Positions 1-11,189 of a stretch of 64,000 bases of DNA are shown here, one piece after another. Position 1 is the stretch's first letter. Each line of letters begins with the position of its first letter. The DNA lies in the NCBI GenBank assembly GCA_949825045.1, contig OX463829.1, forward strand, positions 21,732,715 to 21,796,714, in the 5' to 3' direction. Below the pieces are notes generated by a model. That model was not told the DNA's origin, did no database searches, and worked only from the letters and a program-made list of their open reading frames with translations. Position numbers and translations under genes: made by a program. The DNA comes from Argyresthia goedartella (Eukaryota > Arthropoda > Insecta > Lepidoptera > Argyresthiidae).

Positions 1-152
1 ATACCCTTACCAGAGGTCAGTATTACAATCAACAGTTTAGATAATGTCATGTTAAGGTCATATTACATGTTAGTAGCGTGAATACTTTATATTTAGTACA
101 AAATTACTACAGAGATATCACGATCAAGCGGGTTACAGTAATTTCAGATGAT

Positions 153-270
153 AGTTATTACAGTCTTCACAAAATAAAAGGCCCGGTGGGCCAAACTAAA
201 TTCAACCTTATTATATCAGTGACACGGACGCTGTCACCGAGCCTTTTAATTTGTGAAGACTGTAATTACT
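153..270. repeat. Short inverted-repeat element (MITE-like), about 118 bp
   Basis: The first 30 bases (153-182) and the reverse complement of the last 30 (241-270) match at 28 of 30 positions, sharing the core TTACAGTCTTCACAAA. TA dinucleotides sit at both ends (152-153 and 270-271), as expected for a Tc1/mariner-type MITE. An inner GTGACA/TGTCAC pair sits near the middle. There is no coding capacity. Confidence 0.6.
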
Positions 271-344
271 AAAATAGTATAAAATATTTGCCTGAAATAT
301 GTTGAGCTGTGTGTGGAGTGTGATGACGAATTTTGTTTCCATAG

Positions 345-3300
345 GACCTAAAGAAGTTTATAGAAGAAGCTAAGCACGGCGTAATCTTCATAAGTTTCGG
401 CTCAATGTTGAGAACAGACACGCTGCCAAAAGAGAGGCACGATGCTATCTTAGAAGTCTTGTCCGAATTGCCACAACGCATCATTTGGAAATCGAAAGAA
501 AAGACGTTGCTTGGAAATCCTAAAAACGTTTACCTGTCAAATTGGTTGCCACAAAACGATATACTGGGTAAGTCAATTCTAGTAAAGCTAAATGTTTCAG
601 CCTTGTCCCAAATCGCGACATACTTTTTTATCAAGTGTTATTATCGTCCAATCTAGTTGTGTGCATGCTGTACCTGCAAACACAATTGGGAGGAGAGACA
701 ACAACAGAAGTTTTTTGACGTCTCAATGTTTTATCGACTCTGAACCTAGAATTTCTAAGTCTATTGTCATAACCCCTTCTGTTACACAATACATCTACAG
801 TAGGACCGTTAAAGATACTTCAACTCATCTTTTCGCGCGGTGTGTGCGTGTGCTTGTAAATACGTAGCTTTGATTTGTGTGGCAGTGACGCGGCCGTGCA
901 ACGCACACGCAGTCACTGTGTCTTTATGTGGTGATTACGGGGTCATCGTACAAAGAGACAGAAATGAACGTCTATCTTACTTCCTCAAATAATCATAACA
1001 GGATAGGACTAACATTATTATAGACTTAGTTTGCTTTGCACTGCAACGAAAAAAAACTGGAATGATTCGAGGTTATGGTCACCCTACTGTTTCACAAGAA
1101 ACATCTTTTGTCAAGTGGAATACAGTGCCACCATCTTATCTGCAGAACTTAGCGACGTCGTCGCCTCCATCGAAGTGTTGCCACCAATTACATAAATTGC
1201 TGCAATCGGCACAAACATGGATGCAACACGGACCTGACGAAATTGTAAGGGAAATGTTTATCCTTTTTAGCTATTTTTATATAAGATTGATACATATATA
1301 CCAAAGATATGATACCAAAGATGGTTCTTCAAGATTGGGTAGTAATTTTTCGCTTACACCACTTTTTGAATTTTTGTTATTAATTTCGTCGTGGTATTTG
1401 ATTTAAATACAAGATCTGCCTGTGTTTTGGACAAACCCCGTTTCTCCTCTCGCATGAACACTAATAAAACGTTGTCCCTTAGATACAGGTTCTAGACATG
1501 TGATTGTTGACTTTGTCAACACTTTTTAGTGGTATGTGAAGAATGTATATAAAGGTCGTCTAAATGTACAACCGTTCGAAGATTAGCTGATAATGCATTT
1601 GATTTAATTCTTGCAAATATTTAGCTCTCCACGCAGAAATATCATTGCGCTCGGTTAAAACTCTGCGATTGCTTTGTATATTTCAGAAACGAAAGTAAAT
1701 TTTTCGTAACAATTTACGAAGTGTTTCTCTGCTACCTTGGAGATTGATTTCGACTCTCAGTACAGTAAGCAGTTGATTGATTGTAGGCAATCCTTTTTTA
1801 ATCGCATAAAATTCACTTTTCACCTGATCACACCAAGATCTAAACTGTCAACTTCTATTTTGCCACGTGTCCTTTGTCTCGATTTTTCTGGTGTGATTAT
1901 TTGTAAAAAAAAAATGTAATTTTGCAATTTATTTATTGTACTACACAAAACAGACAGACAGATAACTTATAATAGAAAAAACAAGATATGATGAATATAA
2001 GAGCAGAGAGAATGCTACTTTGGGGGACACCGGAGGAGAGGTCACACCATTCCGTACAAGCCTCCTCCGACTTGACACGCTGTTTTCGGTCTCTTAGGTT
2101 CTTAGGTCTCTTAGAGTCAAACCAGCTGGCTGAAAGGGAGGAGACATTAAGAGATTTGAGAAGTTCAACGAGAATGTCGAAGTCAACACAGTTAAAAGCA
2201 CTGCTGAAGTCCAGCAGAGCCAGCACCGAGAACTGCCTTTGATCTATGGCTACCTGAATATCATCGGTCACTTTCGATAAAGTACTACGACCCTTTCTAA
2301 AGCCTGACTGAAAAGGATTCAGTAGATTTTTAGAGGATAGATAATGAGAGAGCTTAGTATGGACTATGGATTCGAGGACTTTAGAAAGGATCGGTTTTCT
2401 GCAACGGTTTTACCTTATTTAACAATTTTATAAATTGTTGATAGAAAAATACCTAAAAAATATAGTTATCATTAAAGTAATAAAACTTGAGAAAATATAT
2501 CCGAATTCCAGGCTCCTGAAGCGTAGGCACCAGGTAGTTATGTATAATTTAAATTAAATCCAACGATTTCTAGAATATATTTAATCATAATCAGGAGAAT
2601 CTAACATTGACCTATAGCGGTTGTAATAATAATAACCTCCTTTACTGCATCAAAGAATGATTTATTTTGAGAATAATTTCTCGTACACCACTTTTGATTG
2701 CTTTCGGCATGATTTAAATAAAATACTTGGAAATATTGGAAAAACGAATGAACTCTCAATTGAACAGCACACACTACAACAACTGACAGCGAAGTGACGT
2801 TTTCAAAATTGCGTCAGTAGTTCGACTTAGGCCGTTCTATCGATAAGATGGTGGCACTATACTTTACTATCTTTGTTCACATGTTTTTTAACCTTGCCGT
2901 AATATTATGTGACACTATTACTCATAGGCGCAATGCCCACTGAATAGACAAGTCACAAGACAGACTCTCGAAATGAATACTACTACGAATACACGAATCG
3001 CCCCATATTACGGTATTTGACTGCTAGTCAAAATAAACACTTTTTAGGAACTGTCAAAACGGTAAATTTGTTCACGAGTTCTATGAAATACTTTTAACGT
3101 CATAGTCAAATGCTGTCTTTTTAATACAAAATTGAGTTTATAAAATACAACTCATAGTCAAATGCTGTCTTTTTAACACAAAATTGAGTATATAAAATAC
3201 AGCTACTGGAAATATATAATTCTGATATTGTCAAACGGTTTTATTGAAAAAGTTTCAGCTTGAGACACGTTTCTAGATTTATTAGACTACCTTGTCAAAT

Positions 3301-5859
3301 ACCCTATTTACTTATATTTATTAACTATAAACTGAAGAATAATATAACATCTTAAAAAGGTCCACGGAAACCATTTGGGTTTGTGTGTGGATCCTAGTTA
3401 ACGCTATCATACATGATATATTCTTAAATTAATTAGTACACTTCACAAATCACGTTATTTTCTGGTGGGTAAGTTATTTGCATCTTTACACAACTATTGA
3501 TGTGGGGTTAGGGATAGGAAGGACAGGAGAATTCCTTAAGTATTTCTAGCAAAGACTGATCGTTTTCAAAGATGTCGCAAATTAAAAAATAGGGTGACCA
3601 TTACTTTAAGTAACAAAATAGGTTAAATATTATTTATATCCCCCACTTTGAAAATTTTGCTGAATATGGCTTGGGTCCTTCTTGATCTAGCAGATCTTCT
3701 AACTAAACCGAATTCAATTACCTCCTTGAAGATCTAATTAAAATCATAATAAGGAATTGAGATTTCTTTTCAAACAGCTCATCCCAACGTGTTGGCATTC
3801 TTCTCCCACTCTGGTATGCTTGGGACAACTGAGGCTATTCACCACGGAGTGCCAGTAATCGCTATGCCAGTCTTCGGTGACCAGCCAGTCAATGCCGCCG
3901 CCGTGGAGGAGAGTGGGCTGGGGGTCCAGATACAAGTCCGAGATCTGAACAAGGAAAATTTGAGGGCTGCTTTCAAAACTGTGTTAGAACCTAAGTAAGT
4001 AGCACGATAGCTGTATCCTATATGCATGAGTACGTAGTGATTTACAGGTGTACGTTACAGTATCATATTACCTGTGTCTGTCTGTCACTTATCCAAGGCA
4101 CTATAATCTATTTTATTTGTAGTGATAGGTGATGATGATGCTTCACCGTAGATCGGAGACAAATAAAGTCAAGGTCGTTGGTTTCCGTAGATTAGCAGTC
4201 GTCTGCCTTAGCAGTATTAAGCAGTAGTTTGGTGTAATCAATGTATGGGAGTGACATACAAATTAATTAAGTTTTGAAACTTGTGTTACTACCTCACTTT
4301 GGGCGTGTTTGGTGTCAAAAGCTCACATCTCTCTGTAGTAGCACCAAATAATAAACTAGGTAGGTAGGTAGGTAGTTGACGAGATTTTATAAATTACTTT
4401 TTACGTGTGTTAATAGCCCCTACCAAATCATTATGACCATAATGTACAAAAATTTGACAAATTATGACATGTTTGACCGGCATTGTGGCGTTTATCATTG
4501 CTCTGCAATTGTTTAGCTTGTTCTGTAATACCAACTTCACAGACAAACTAGGGGCGGCATGCAGGCGGGCGTCGGCGTTCGAAATTTGAATGTCATAATG
4601 TGTAGAAAAATTACACATTATGGTCATAATGTGTAATTTGTCAGATAAGAAATGAGTTTTTACCAAGTAGTTTAACATAATGCTGATCGTAACGTGCGGT
4701 TTTTGTACGCAGTAAAGAGGGTTTATGATACGTGTGTAGATAAACTACTATTACGTTTTCTCACTTCTATGTTTTTAATACCATACATATGTATTTAATA
4801 TTTTCTCACCAACTTAAGTATTCTGTGCCAACACACAGTCCGATCACTGTGAGCTATGAAATTAATGTAATTGTTATATATTTTAAGTTCACGTGTTCCT
4901 GAGAAAAAGGGGTGCAGAAAGAAAAAATAAAAAACTGGCCAAGTGCGAGTCTAACTAGCGCACGAAGGGTTCCATACCACCGTACAATAGTAGGGATAGA
5001 GTGTGGAGTGAATATTTTGGATTTTACATAGCAAAATGTTGTTTATAAAATTATTGGTGCGGTACTTTCACATTCCATGCACGTAACCAGGTGCATTCAT
5101 AAGTTTGTATGTGGTGTTGAAAGAATTGAGCTCCCTTAAATATTTATATTATTCTGCTTTTAGTATTTGTTGTTATAGCGGCAATATATATTATACATCA
5201 TCTGTGAAAATTTCATCTGTCTAACTATCACGGTTCATGAGATACAGCCTGGTGACAGACGGACGGACGGACAGCGGAGGCTTACGTTGTGGTTACGGAA
5301 CCCAAAAAAATTTAAAAAAACACGTCCCGAATAGGACCCCCTTTGATTTAACGTCCAAAACGCACGTAGACTTTACGGCGACCTTATGCTAAATCTATTG
5401 CAGTCTCAAAAAAGAGTTTCGTGCAAGAATTATAGGAATTTTAGCTCTTATTTATTTTGCCAGTGATACGTTATCGTGTCTATAATAGTTTTCCCAAAAA
5501 AGTGAAAAAACTGTAAAATAAAACAAAAATATTCTAGTTGAGGACCCCCACCTTTTTAAGACGGTTAACAAAACATTAAGTCCTTCTTCAACAGGTTCCG
5601 AAGTAACGTGAAACGGCTGTCACGAGCGTGGCACGATCAACCGATGACTCCGATGGACACCGCGGTATTCTGGGCGGAATATGCAGCAAAACATAATTTC
5701 ACCTTGAAGCCACCACAAGTCGATGTACCGTATTATCAGTACTACTGCTTGGATATCTACGCAATGTTCTTAATTTTATTGGTGCTATCAATTTTGGGAC
5801 TGAAACTGATCATTCGTTCGCTTACAAAACGCAGGAGAAGTAAATCCAAGAATGAATAA
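345..5859 (+). CDS. UDP-glycosyltransferase A, 3' part (three last coding exons)
   Basis: Insect UGTs move a sugar from a UDP-sugar to small lipophilic acceptors in the endoplasmic reticulum lumen. Three exons are visible: 345-567, 3778-3994 and 5595-5859 (stop TAA 5857-5859). All introns are GT/AG, and the exon lengths 223 and 217 equal those of gene B. The first exon starts with DLKKFIEEAKHG and carries FISFGSM. The second carries the UGT signature (FFSHSGMLGTTEAIHHGVP, then the GDQPVNAAA sugar-binding stretch). The last has the AWHDQPMTPMD segment, a membrane helix (about MFLILLVLSILGLKLII) and a lysine/arginine-rich cytosolic tail. The reading frame is open across all joins. The signal peptide and substrate-binding half must lie left of the window, so this is a partial view and not evidence of truncation. 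AATAAA overlaps the stop (5855-5860). Intron 2 (3.2 kb) and intron 3 (1.6 kb) hold repeats. Confidence 0.9.
571..1984. other. Intron 2 of UGT A, left part: nothing recognised
   Basis: Short open frames at 592-867, 1062-1406 and 1737-1919 show no recognisable domain and no splice support. I treat the stretch as intronic or old repeat DNA. Confidence 0.5.
1985..2404 (-). pseudogene. Non-LTR retrotransposon reverse-transcriptase fragment
   Basis: Read on the minus strand, the stretch gives in order KVLESIVHTKLSHYL, FQSGFRKGRST, LALLDFSSAFNCVDFDIL and SSGVPQSSILS. These match the conserved blocks of LINE reverse transcriptases (the FQ-GFR-G, D-S-AFD and GVPQGS-like motifs). The usual GVPQG is GVPQS here, and the frame fails soon after, so the catalytic DD block is missing. 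It is a short dead piece lying antisense in an intron of UGT A. Confidence 0.7.
2405..3777. other. Intron 2 of UGT A, right part: AT-rich, no gene seen
   Basis: No coding domain was found. The only clear structure is the direct duplication at 3101-3204. Confidence 0.5.
3101..3204. repeat. Two tandem copies of a 52-bp unit
   Basis: CATAGTCAAATGCTGTC begins at 3101 and again at 3153. The two 52-bp units differ at only a few bases, which suggests a recent local duplication inside the UGT A intron. Confidence 0.8.
4410..4735. repeat. Copy of dispersed inverted-repeat family M1 (left arm eroded)
   Basis: The stretch shares TGTTTGACCGGCATTGTGGC, a GCAGGCGGGCGTCGGCGTTC block and the end GTGTGTAGATAAACTACT with four other copies in the window (near 8.0, 21.8, 58.2 and 62.5 kb). 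An internal hairpin (TACACATTATG/CATAATGTGTA) is present. The left terminal arm is not recognisable in this copy. Confidence 0.7.
4928..5306 (-). repeat. Copy of dispersed repeat family R1
   Basis: The copy starts with the R1 end GGCCAAGTGCGAGT and a GCACGAAGGGTTCC block. It then has GTTGTTATAGCGGCAA, the segment ATGAGATACAGCCTGGTGAC and a short run of GGAC units before GGTTACGGAACCC. R1 copies have GGGTTCCGTACC and GGTACGGAACCC near opposite ends. The orientation is reversed relative to the copies at 7.3, 31 and 38.9 kb. The copy is intronic in UGT A and has no coding capacity. Confidence 0.8.
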
Positions 5860-6050
5860 AATATTTCTCGTCCGTGAATGTGTTTTACGTGATTGTACTT
5901 GATATCCCCAAGTGAAACTTAAACTCTACTGAGTACAGAATATAATTTACGCCCGCTCTAAGGTGAATATCGAATTGAAAACTGGAACCATATGAGCTAC
6001 GCCATTAGAGCACGTATGACTGTTGATTACGACGTGCATGAATTATTTAA

Positions 6051-7262
6051 GGACCTGCCACATGGCAGGCAACATGCTGGCAGCAAGTTGCCAGCAAGTC
6101 GCCGATAAGGCGGCTACACGGCACATAACAACAAGCTCACAGCCAACCAATGTTGTCAACTGCACCGAAATTACAGTAAAATGTACGGTACAACTGTGCC
6201 ATAAGGCTGAGAATCGCGCGCCATTTCGGTAGTCGGAGTTCGTGGTCGGCGACGAGCGTCTAGACGGTTGACAGCAAGCTTACTGCAAGCTCAGGGGTCA
6301 TTCAAGTATTACGCAAGCACCAAAGGTTGGTTGGGGGAGGACCATTGCTTAGCTTATTTTAAATGTAAGGGTGGACGGGGGGATCTGGATGGTTTAAAGG
6401 GTTTATGGTGGGTCTGGATATTTTACCATTTTTTTTTAATAAAACAAAATTAATAATAATATAGTTTATATATGTTAAGAATAAACAAAAACATACTATG
6501 TCAATCACTTGTCTTTCGCGCATGATGTGTGTGGTATGCAATGGATAGAGGAAACAAAAATGAACAAAACTACTAAAATTATGCTTACTTAAACTTGAAT
6601 GACTCCTCACAGCAAGTTCGGACTTTCGCCTCCTCGTCACCCGCACAAGCACTCTTGACCAGTTTTGAACTCTTTTACCAAGCCATAAGGTTGAGAATCG
6701 CACGCCATTTCGGCAGTCGGAGTTCATGGCCGGCGACAAGCGTCTAGTCTAGACGGTTGACAGTAAGGTTATTGCAAGTTCAGGGGTCATTCAGGTATTA
6801 CGCAAGCACCAAAGTGTGGTTGGGGGATGATAATTGCTTTGCTTATTCTTAATGTATAGGGAGACGGGCGGTTCTGGATGGTGATTACTTCAGCAATATT
6901 TAACCAAATTCTTTTATAATAAAACAAAATGAATAATAATATAGTTTATGTGTTATGAATTAAAAAACGATGTTTATTATTTGTCTTTCGCGCATGATGT
7001 GTAGAGGAAACAAAAACGAAGAAAAACTACTAAAATAATGCCTACGTAATACTTTAATGACCCCTCACAACAAGTTCGATCGAACGTTCGCCTCCTCGTC
7101 GCCCGTCTCACTCTCACCACAGCACTCTTGAACAGTTTTTAACTGTTTTACCAAGCCATAAGGTTGAAGATCGCGGGTCATCGTACAAAAAGCAACAACA
7201 CGTCAGACGCTGCTTGTTGCCAGCTTGCAGGCAACCACCTCTTCTGCCGTGTGGCAGCTCCT
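6051..7262. repeat. Element with a tandem pair of about 480-bp units between imperfect inverted ends
   Basis: Two units start at about 6199 and 6682, each with CCATAAGG, then TCGGAGTTC, GGTTGACAG and GGGGTCATTCA, and each ending near ACCAAGCCATAAGG. They align over nearly their whole length with scattered substitutions and small gaps. A third unit starts at about 7155 and stops after some 20 bases. Outside them, AAGGACCTGCCACATGGCAG (about 6050) resembles the reverse complement of the stretch ending at 7262 (AAAGGAGCTGCCACACGGCA). This suggests a non-autonomous DNA transposon whose interior was duplicated. No transposase is visible. Confidence 0.6.
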
Positions 7263-7317
7263 TTATTACACGAAACTAGGCAACTGATTAATAAGGACGT
7301 CTGTGATTGACGACTCT

Positions 7318-7737
7318 TTTTTAGGGTTCCGTGACCGAAGGGTTCCAAACAGGACCCTATTACTAAGACTCCGCTGTCCGTCCGTCCGTCCGTCCGTCCG
7401 TCCGTCCGTCTGTCACCAGGCTGTATCTCAAGAACCTAGCTAGCTAGAGAGTTGAAATTTTCACAGATTATGTATTTATGTTGCCGCTATAACAACAAAT
7501 ACTAAAAAACAGGATAAAAGAAATATTTAAGGGGGCTCCCAATTCTTTCAATACCACATACAAACTTATGGATGCACCTGGTTACGTACATGGAGTGTGA
7601 AAGTAACCGCACCAATAACTTTGTAAACAATATTTTGCTGTGTAAAATCCAAACTATTCACTCCAAACCATCGCTTCCATTGAAAGGTGGTACGGAACCC
7701 TTCGTGCGCGATTTAGACTCGCACTTGACCGGTTTTT
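7318..7737 (+). repeat. Copy of dispersed repeat family R1, long-internal variant
   Basis: The copy begins TTTTTAGGGTTCCGTGACCG, carries eight or nine GTCC units (about 7376-7411), then TCACCAGGCTGTATCTCAAG. It ends with GGTACGGAACCCTTCGTGCG and ACTCGCACTTGACCGGTTTT. An internal segment (about 7545-7680, containing GGATGCACCTGGTTACGTAC) is shared with the copies at 31.0, 38.9 and 4.9 kb but not with the one at 22.8 kb. Confidence 0.85.
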
Positions 7738-8005
7738 TTTTAACCCAACAGCGGCAAAGCGCAAATGAGGAGTGTCATGTGTTTGACTAGTATGCATAGG
7801 TATAAGTATATGTACCTGTTGCTGTGTCCGCTGTGCTCGTAACTACTCAACGAATCAAGAGATTTTCATAAATAAGACGAAATTAGTTTCATATCGATGC
7901 CGCCAGTGTCAGGTGATATAAATAAAAAATGGCGGATTTTATGCGCTTTTATTGGCCGGCTACAATAACTCGCTTCAAGACCTTCGAGTGGGGATCAAAT
8001 TATAG

Positions 8006-8372
8006 TAGTTTATGTGACTGATATATAATGCCTAATTATGTAGTTACATACACTAGTTTATCTACACACATATCATAAGCTCTCTTTGTTGTGTTCAGGA
8101 ACCGCATGTTTGACCGGCATTGTGGCATTGTGTTGTTTAGCTTGTTCTGTAGTACCAACTTCACAGACAAAGTAGGGGCGGCACGCAGGCGGGCGTCGGC
8201 GTTAGAAATTTGAATGTCATGTCATAATATGTAGAAAATTTACACATTATGGTCATAATGTTCAATATTCTGATAAGAATGAGTTTTTACAAAGTAGTTT
8301 AACATTATGCTGATCGTATCGTGCGGTTTTTGGATGCAGTAAAGAGGGTTTATGATACGTGTGTAGATAAAA
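8006..8372. repeat. Copy of inverted-repeat family M1
   Basis: The left end has TAGTAGTTTATGTGACTG, CATAATGCCTAATTATG-like sequence, then AGTTTATCTACACACATATC. The right end (GGTTTATGATACGTGTGTAG) is the inverted counterpart. The internal GCAGGCGGGCGTCGGCGTT block is present. The terminal arms pair over about 50 bp with mismatches. Confidence 0.75.
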
Positions 8373-9430
8373 GGGTTTTAAAAGGCAAGTACGGAAATAA
8401 ATACGAATCTTGCAGAAGCCATTAATTTGAAGCACTGCACAATGAAGCACCTTTGTTTTTAACTTAGCTCTGCCGATTTTTCCTAGTTTTATACTAAAAA
8501 GTAGGAAAAAATACTAATAAAAAAAAACCTGCGGTTCACTACATAAAAACACAAAACAAGAGTTTTCTATTATTATTTTTCGGGTTTTTTAGGTTTTAGG
8601 ATGGATAATGATGAATGGTAAATAACTTTTCGCAAAGAGGTATAAAAGGTATTGTATGTTTTGATCATAGAGTTCTTTTAGCACGATCGACTTTGACATT
8701 TTAACGGGTCGAAATTTTGAACTTTATGCCATGGCAATAGAATTCAAAACATATAACAGCATTTTGAGTATCCAATGTCAATATCAACTGGTAAACAAAT
8801 AAAGAAGTTCGTTAATTTGAGGTTTTGACCAACTTATAGTCTCGGTAATTAAGAGTCTCCCATTTCGTTGAAATTTCGTTATTATTAAAAAAGTCGAACG
8901 AAACTCTTTCTTTACCATACAGGGTTATTTTAGGACAACTAGCCAAAAGTAAATATCATATATGGAAAGAAATAAAAAATATGTATTTAGAGATGGGGTT
9001 TAAAACCACTACTAGAGGGTTTACACCTAGTTTCGACTCAGTAAAAACCCCTTGAGGTGGGTTAAAATATTCTTTTGTGACACTACAATGGTGTGCATCA
9101 CAGAACATTATTTAACCAACTAACTGCGACAGAGACATGATATTAAATATAAATCCTAATGGACAAATTCTAGAGGAGGCTGTTAGTGTGACATTTTTAG
9201 GTATTGTAATGGATCGACATATGTTCTGTGGTGTGCATGTCACCCGAACACCAAATTCAAACCAAATTATAAGTATTCGATTGCATTCTGATGTTCGTGG
9301 CGTTTGTATCGTACAGCTGCAATCCAGTACCTTGTCGCTTAGAGTGCGCACGGATGTCACGTTTGCATTATTTAATTATATGATGTTTAAGGAACCGGCT
9401 TTGATTATTGTTACTGTGATCATAATTCAT
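8373..9430. other. Intergenic stretch, no gene seen
   Basis: AT-rich sequence without a recognisable domain. A motif near 8620-8760 (AACTTTTCGCAAAGAGGT; GGCAATAGAATTCAAAAC) recurs in altered form near 9590 and 56455, which suggests an old unclassified repeat. Confidence 0.4.
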
Positions 9431-9431
9431 C

Positions 9432-9530
9432 ATTTCTTTATTGCACATAAATAATTGACAAAACAAGAATTTCACAAAATAGTGTACAAAAGCGAGCTTA
9501 TCTCTAATAAGAGATATCTTCCAGCAACCC
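9432..9530 (-). mobile_element. LINE 3' end (tail only)
   Basis: On the minus strand it carries a stem (AGATATC...GAGATAAG) followed by GCTCGCTTTTGTACAC and GTGCAATAAAG. The same 3'-end layout occurs at about 10.86, 15.04 and 60.0 kb. Only the 3' untranslated end of the element remains. Confidence 0.5.
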
Positions 9531-10280
9531 AAGTGCACGTAACTAGGCCACTGATTACTTATATCTCTGACAGACGAAGCACTTTTTTTTACTGATAACT
9601 TTTTGCAAAGAGGTTATCAAACTAAAAAAGAAATAGCATGTTTGATCTTAAGTAAACTAAGAATTTTGTTAGTTTAAATTAACATTTATTGATGGAATGT
9701 TCAACCTTAATGCATACGAAATTTCATCGAAATGGGTGGGAGAAGTTAATTTCTTGAATTACACATTCATGACGCAACATTAGAATGTCCAACAATATGA
9801 AAATAATTTTGGATAGATTGTAATCCATCACCATGATGTGAGATCATCGACAGGTGAAATCAACAGGTCTTGTCACGATGACTTACGACTACGATAACTA
9901 CGATCTAACTCTCTCACAGTCCAGTTCCATCACCTGGTGATTATGATAATAATATCATCAGGAAAAATGTTCAGGGCTATTTATGACAAATCTATTGAGT
10001 ACGAACTCGACGATTTTGTAATAATATTCCCAGGGTTCCTCCAAAAAGTAGGCCGCAACCTTTGAGTGTATAAATACTAGAGACGCTAGCTCGAACAAAA
10101 TATGTGTCCGGCCTCTTGACGAGAGCGGGCGTGTCAGTTGTCATAGATAAAAATCTTTGCGCTCAGATGCGACATGGCGAAGACTTACTGTCGCCTTTGC
10201 CCAAAAGTATACCTATCGAGTGAATCCTGCCTATATTGGTTGCATACTTTTAAGCGCAGGCGACCTATAATGTTTATTTG
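9531..10280. other. Intergenic stretch, no gene seen
   Basis: No coding domain or clear repeat boundary could be recognised here. Confidence 0.4.
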
Positions 10281-10685
10281 AGAATAAAATAAAAGATAAT
10301 ATAATAATAATTATAATAATAATCTTTATTTAAAAAACCCATATCTATAAATACCTTACAACTAGAGATACATAATGTAATATAAAAACACACTAAATAT
10401 AATCTAACCTAGCTAGGGATTTTCTTCTTCATTCTCGCTTCCCTGTAGCGTCGGTAAACGATGCCCTCCGGCCAGTAATCTTTGGCCAGGAATATCATCT
10501 TGAGGTCCGCCGGCACACGAAGTTTGAAGGAAAGGAACTCCTTGGGTCTCTCTGACTCCAAAACTTCGATCTGTACATTCGCCTCTTTTATACCAGACGG
10601 CGGATTTTTCTTCAGCTTTTCCAGGATATGACGTTCAACGTCCTGGCAGGTCATTTTTACGTCAATATGCACATATCCAATATTT
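10281..10685 (-). pseudogene. LINE ORF1-like C-terminal fragment with 3' tail
   Basis: The 87-residue open frame at 10409-10672 contains SFKLRVPADLKMIFLAKDYW followed by PEGIVYRRYRE. This resembles the C-terminal domain seen in first ORFs of insect non-LTR retrotransposons (SFK...P...FWP-G--VR-F pattern). Directly after its stop comes AT-rich sequence, then AATAAAG and an ATT-type microsatellite (about 10300-10325 on the + strand), which looks like a LINE tail. No reverse transcriptase separates the ORF from the tail, so this may be an internally deleted copy. The assignment is by pattern and is moderate. Confidence 0.45.
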
Positions 10686-10857
10686 TAATGGGGTTTTTTT
10701 CATTGGTTGTGATTTTGTTAGTCAGTTGAATAAATAAATTGACAGTTCTTTAAATTTTCGTCAGATGATAATTATCATTATCTAATTAATTGCGGTAGTT
10801 AAACATGAGCGTTATTTCAGCGCAACCTGTCACTGCTATAAAATTTATCCTTATCAT

Positions 10858-10968
10858 CTTGGGCTTGCTGGAAGTAATCTCTCGTTAGAGATAAGGTTGC
10901 CTTTGTAAATGTCTTTTCCATAAGTTTGTAATGTGAATTTTCACGTGCAATAAAAATTTACAAAATAT
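10858..10968 (+). mobile_element. LINE 3' end (tail only)
   Basis: It carries GCTTGCTGGAAGTAATCTCT, GTTAGAGATAAGG and GTGCAATAAAA, the same stem-and-tail arrangement as the LINE 3' ends at 15.04 and 60.0 kb, here on the + strand. Confidence 0.5.
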
Positions 10969-11189
10969 ATGAGTTGCATAACACGTTGATATTCGGTAAT
11001 GATACATCTGCATGTAAAAATCTTGTTACTCTTTGATTTTCAAAGAGAAAACATGGCTGTCGCTTTGTTGATTTTTGTAATTCACAAAATATTATTGAAT
11101 ATGCGTATTTTACTGATAATACAGGGTAATTAATATGAAAAGTTATTCCTCGGCTTTTTATGTCTGTACGGTGTAGTTTTTATAGTACC

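Noticed and set aside
4358..4376. TAGG units as a telomere-like repeat (insect telomere TTAGG)
   Set aside because: The unit here is TAGG or GTAG with four to five copies; it is not TTAGG.
7376..7411. GTCC array as an independent microsatellite or CRISPR-like array
   Set aside because: It is an internal feature of every R1 copy and has no spacers.
9137..9454. 105-residue + strand frame with VTFLGIVMD, slightly like a LINE reverse transcriptase
   Set aside because: The similarity is one short block, and the nearby LINE tail is on the opposite strand.
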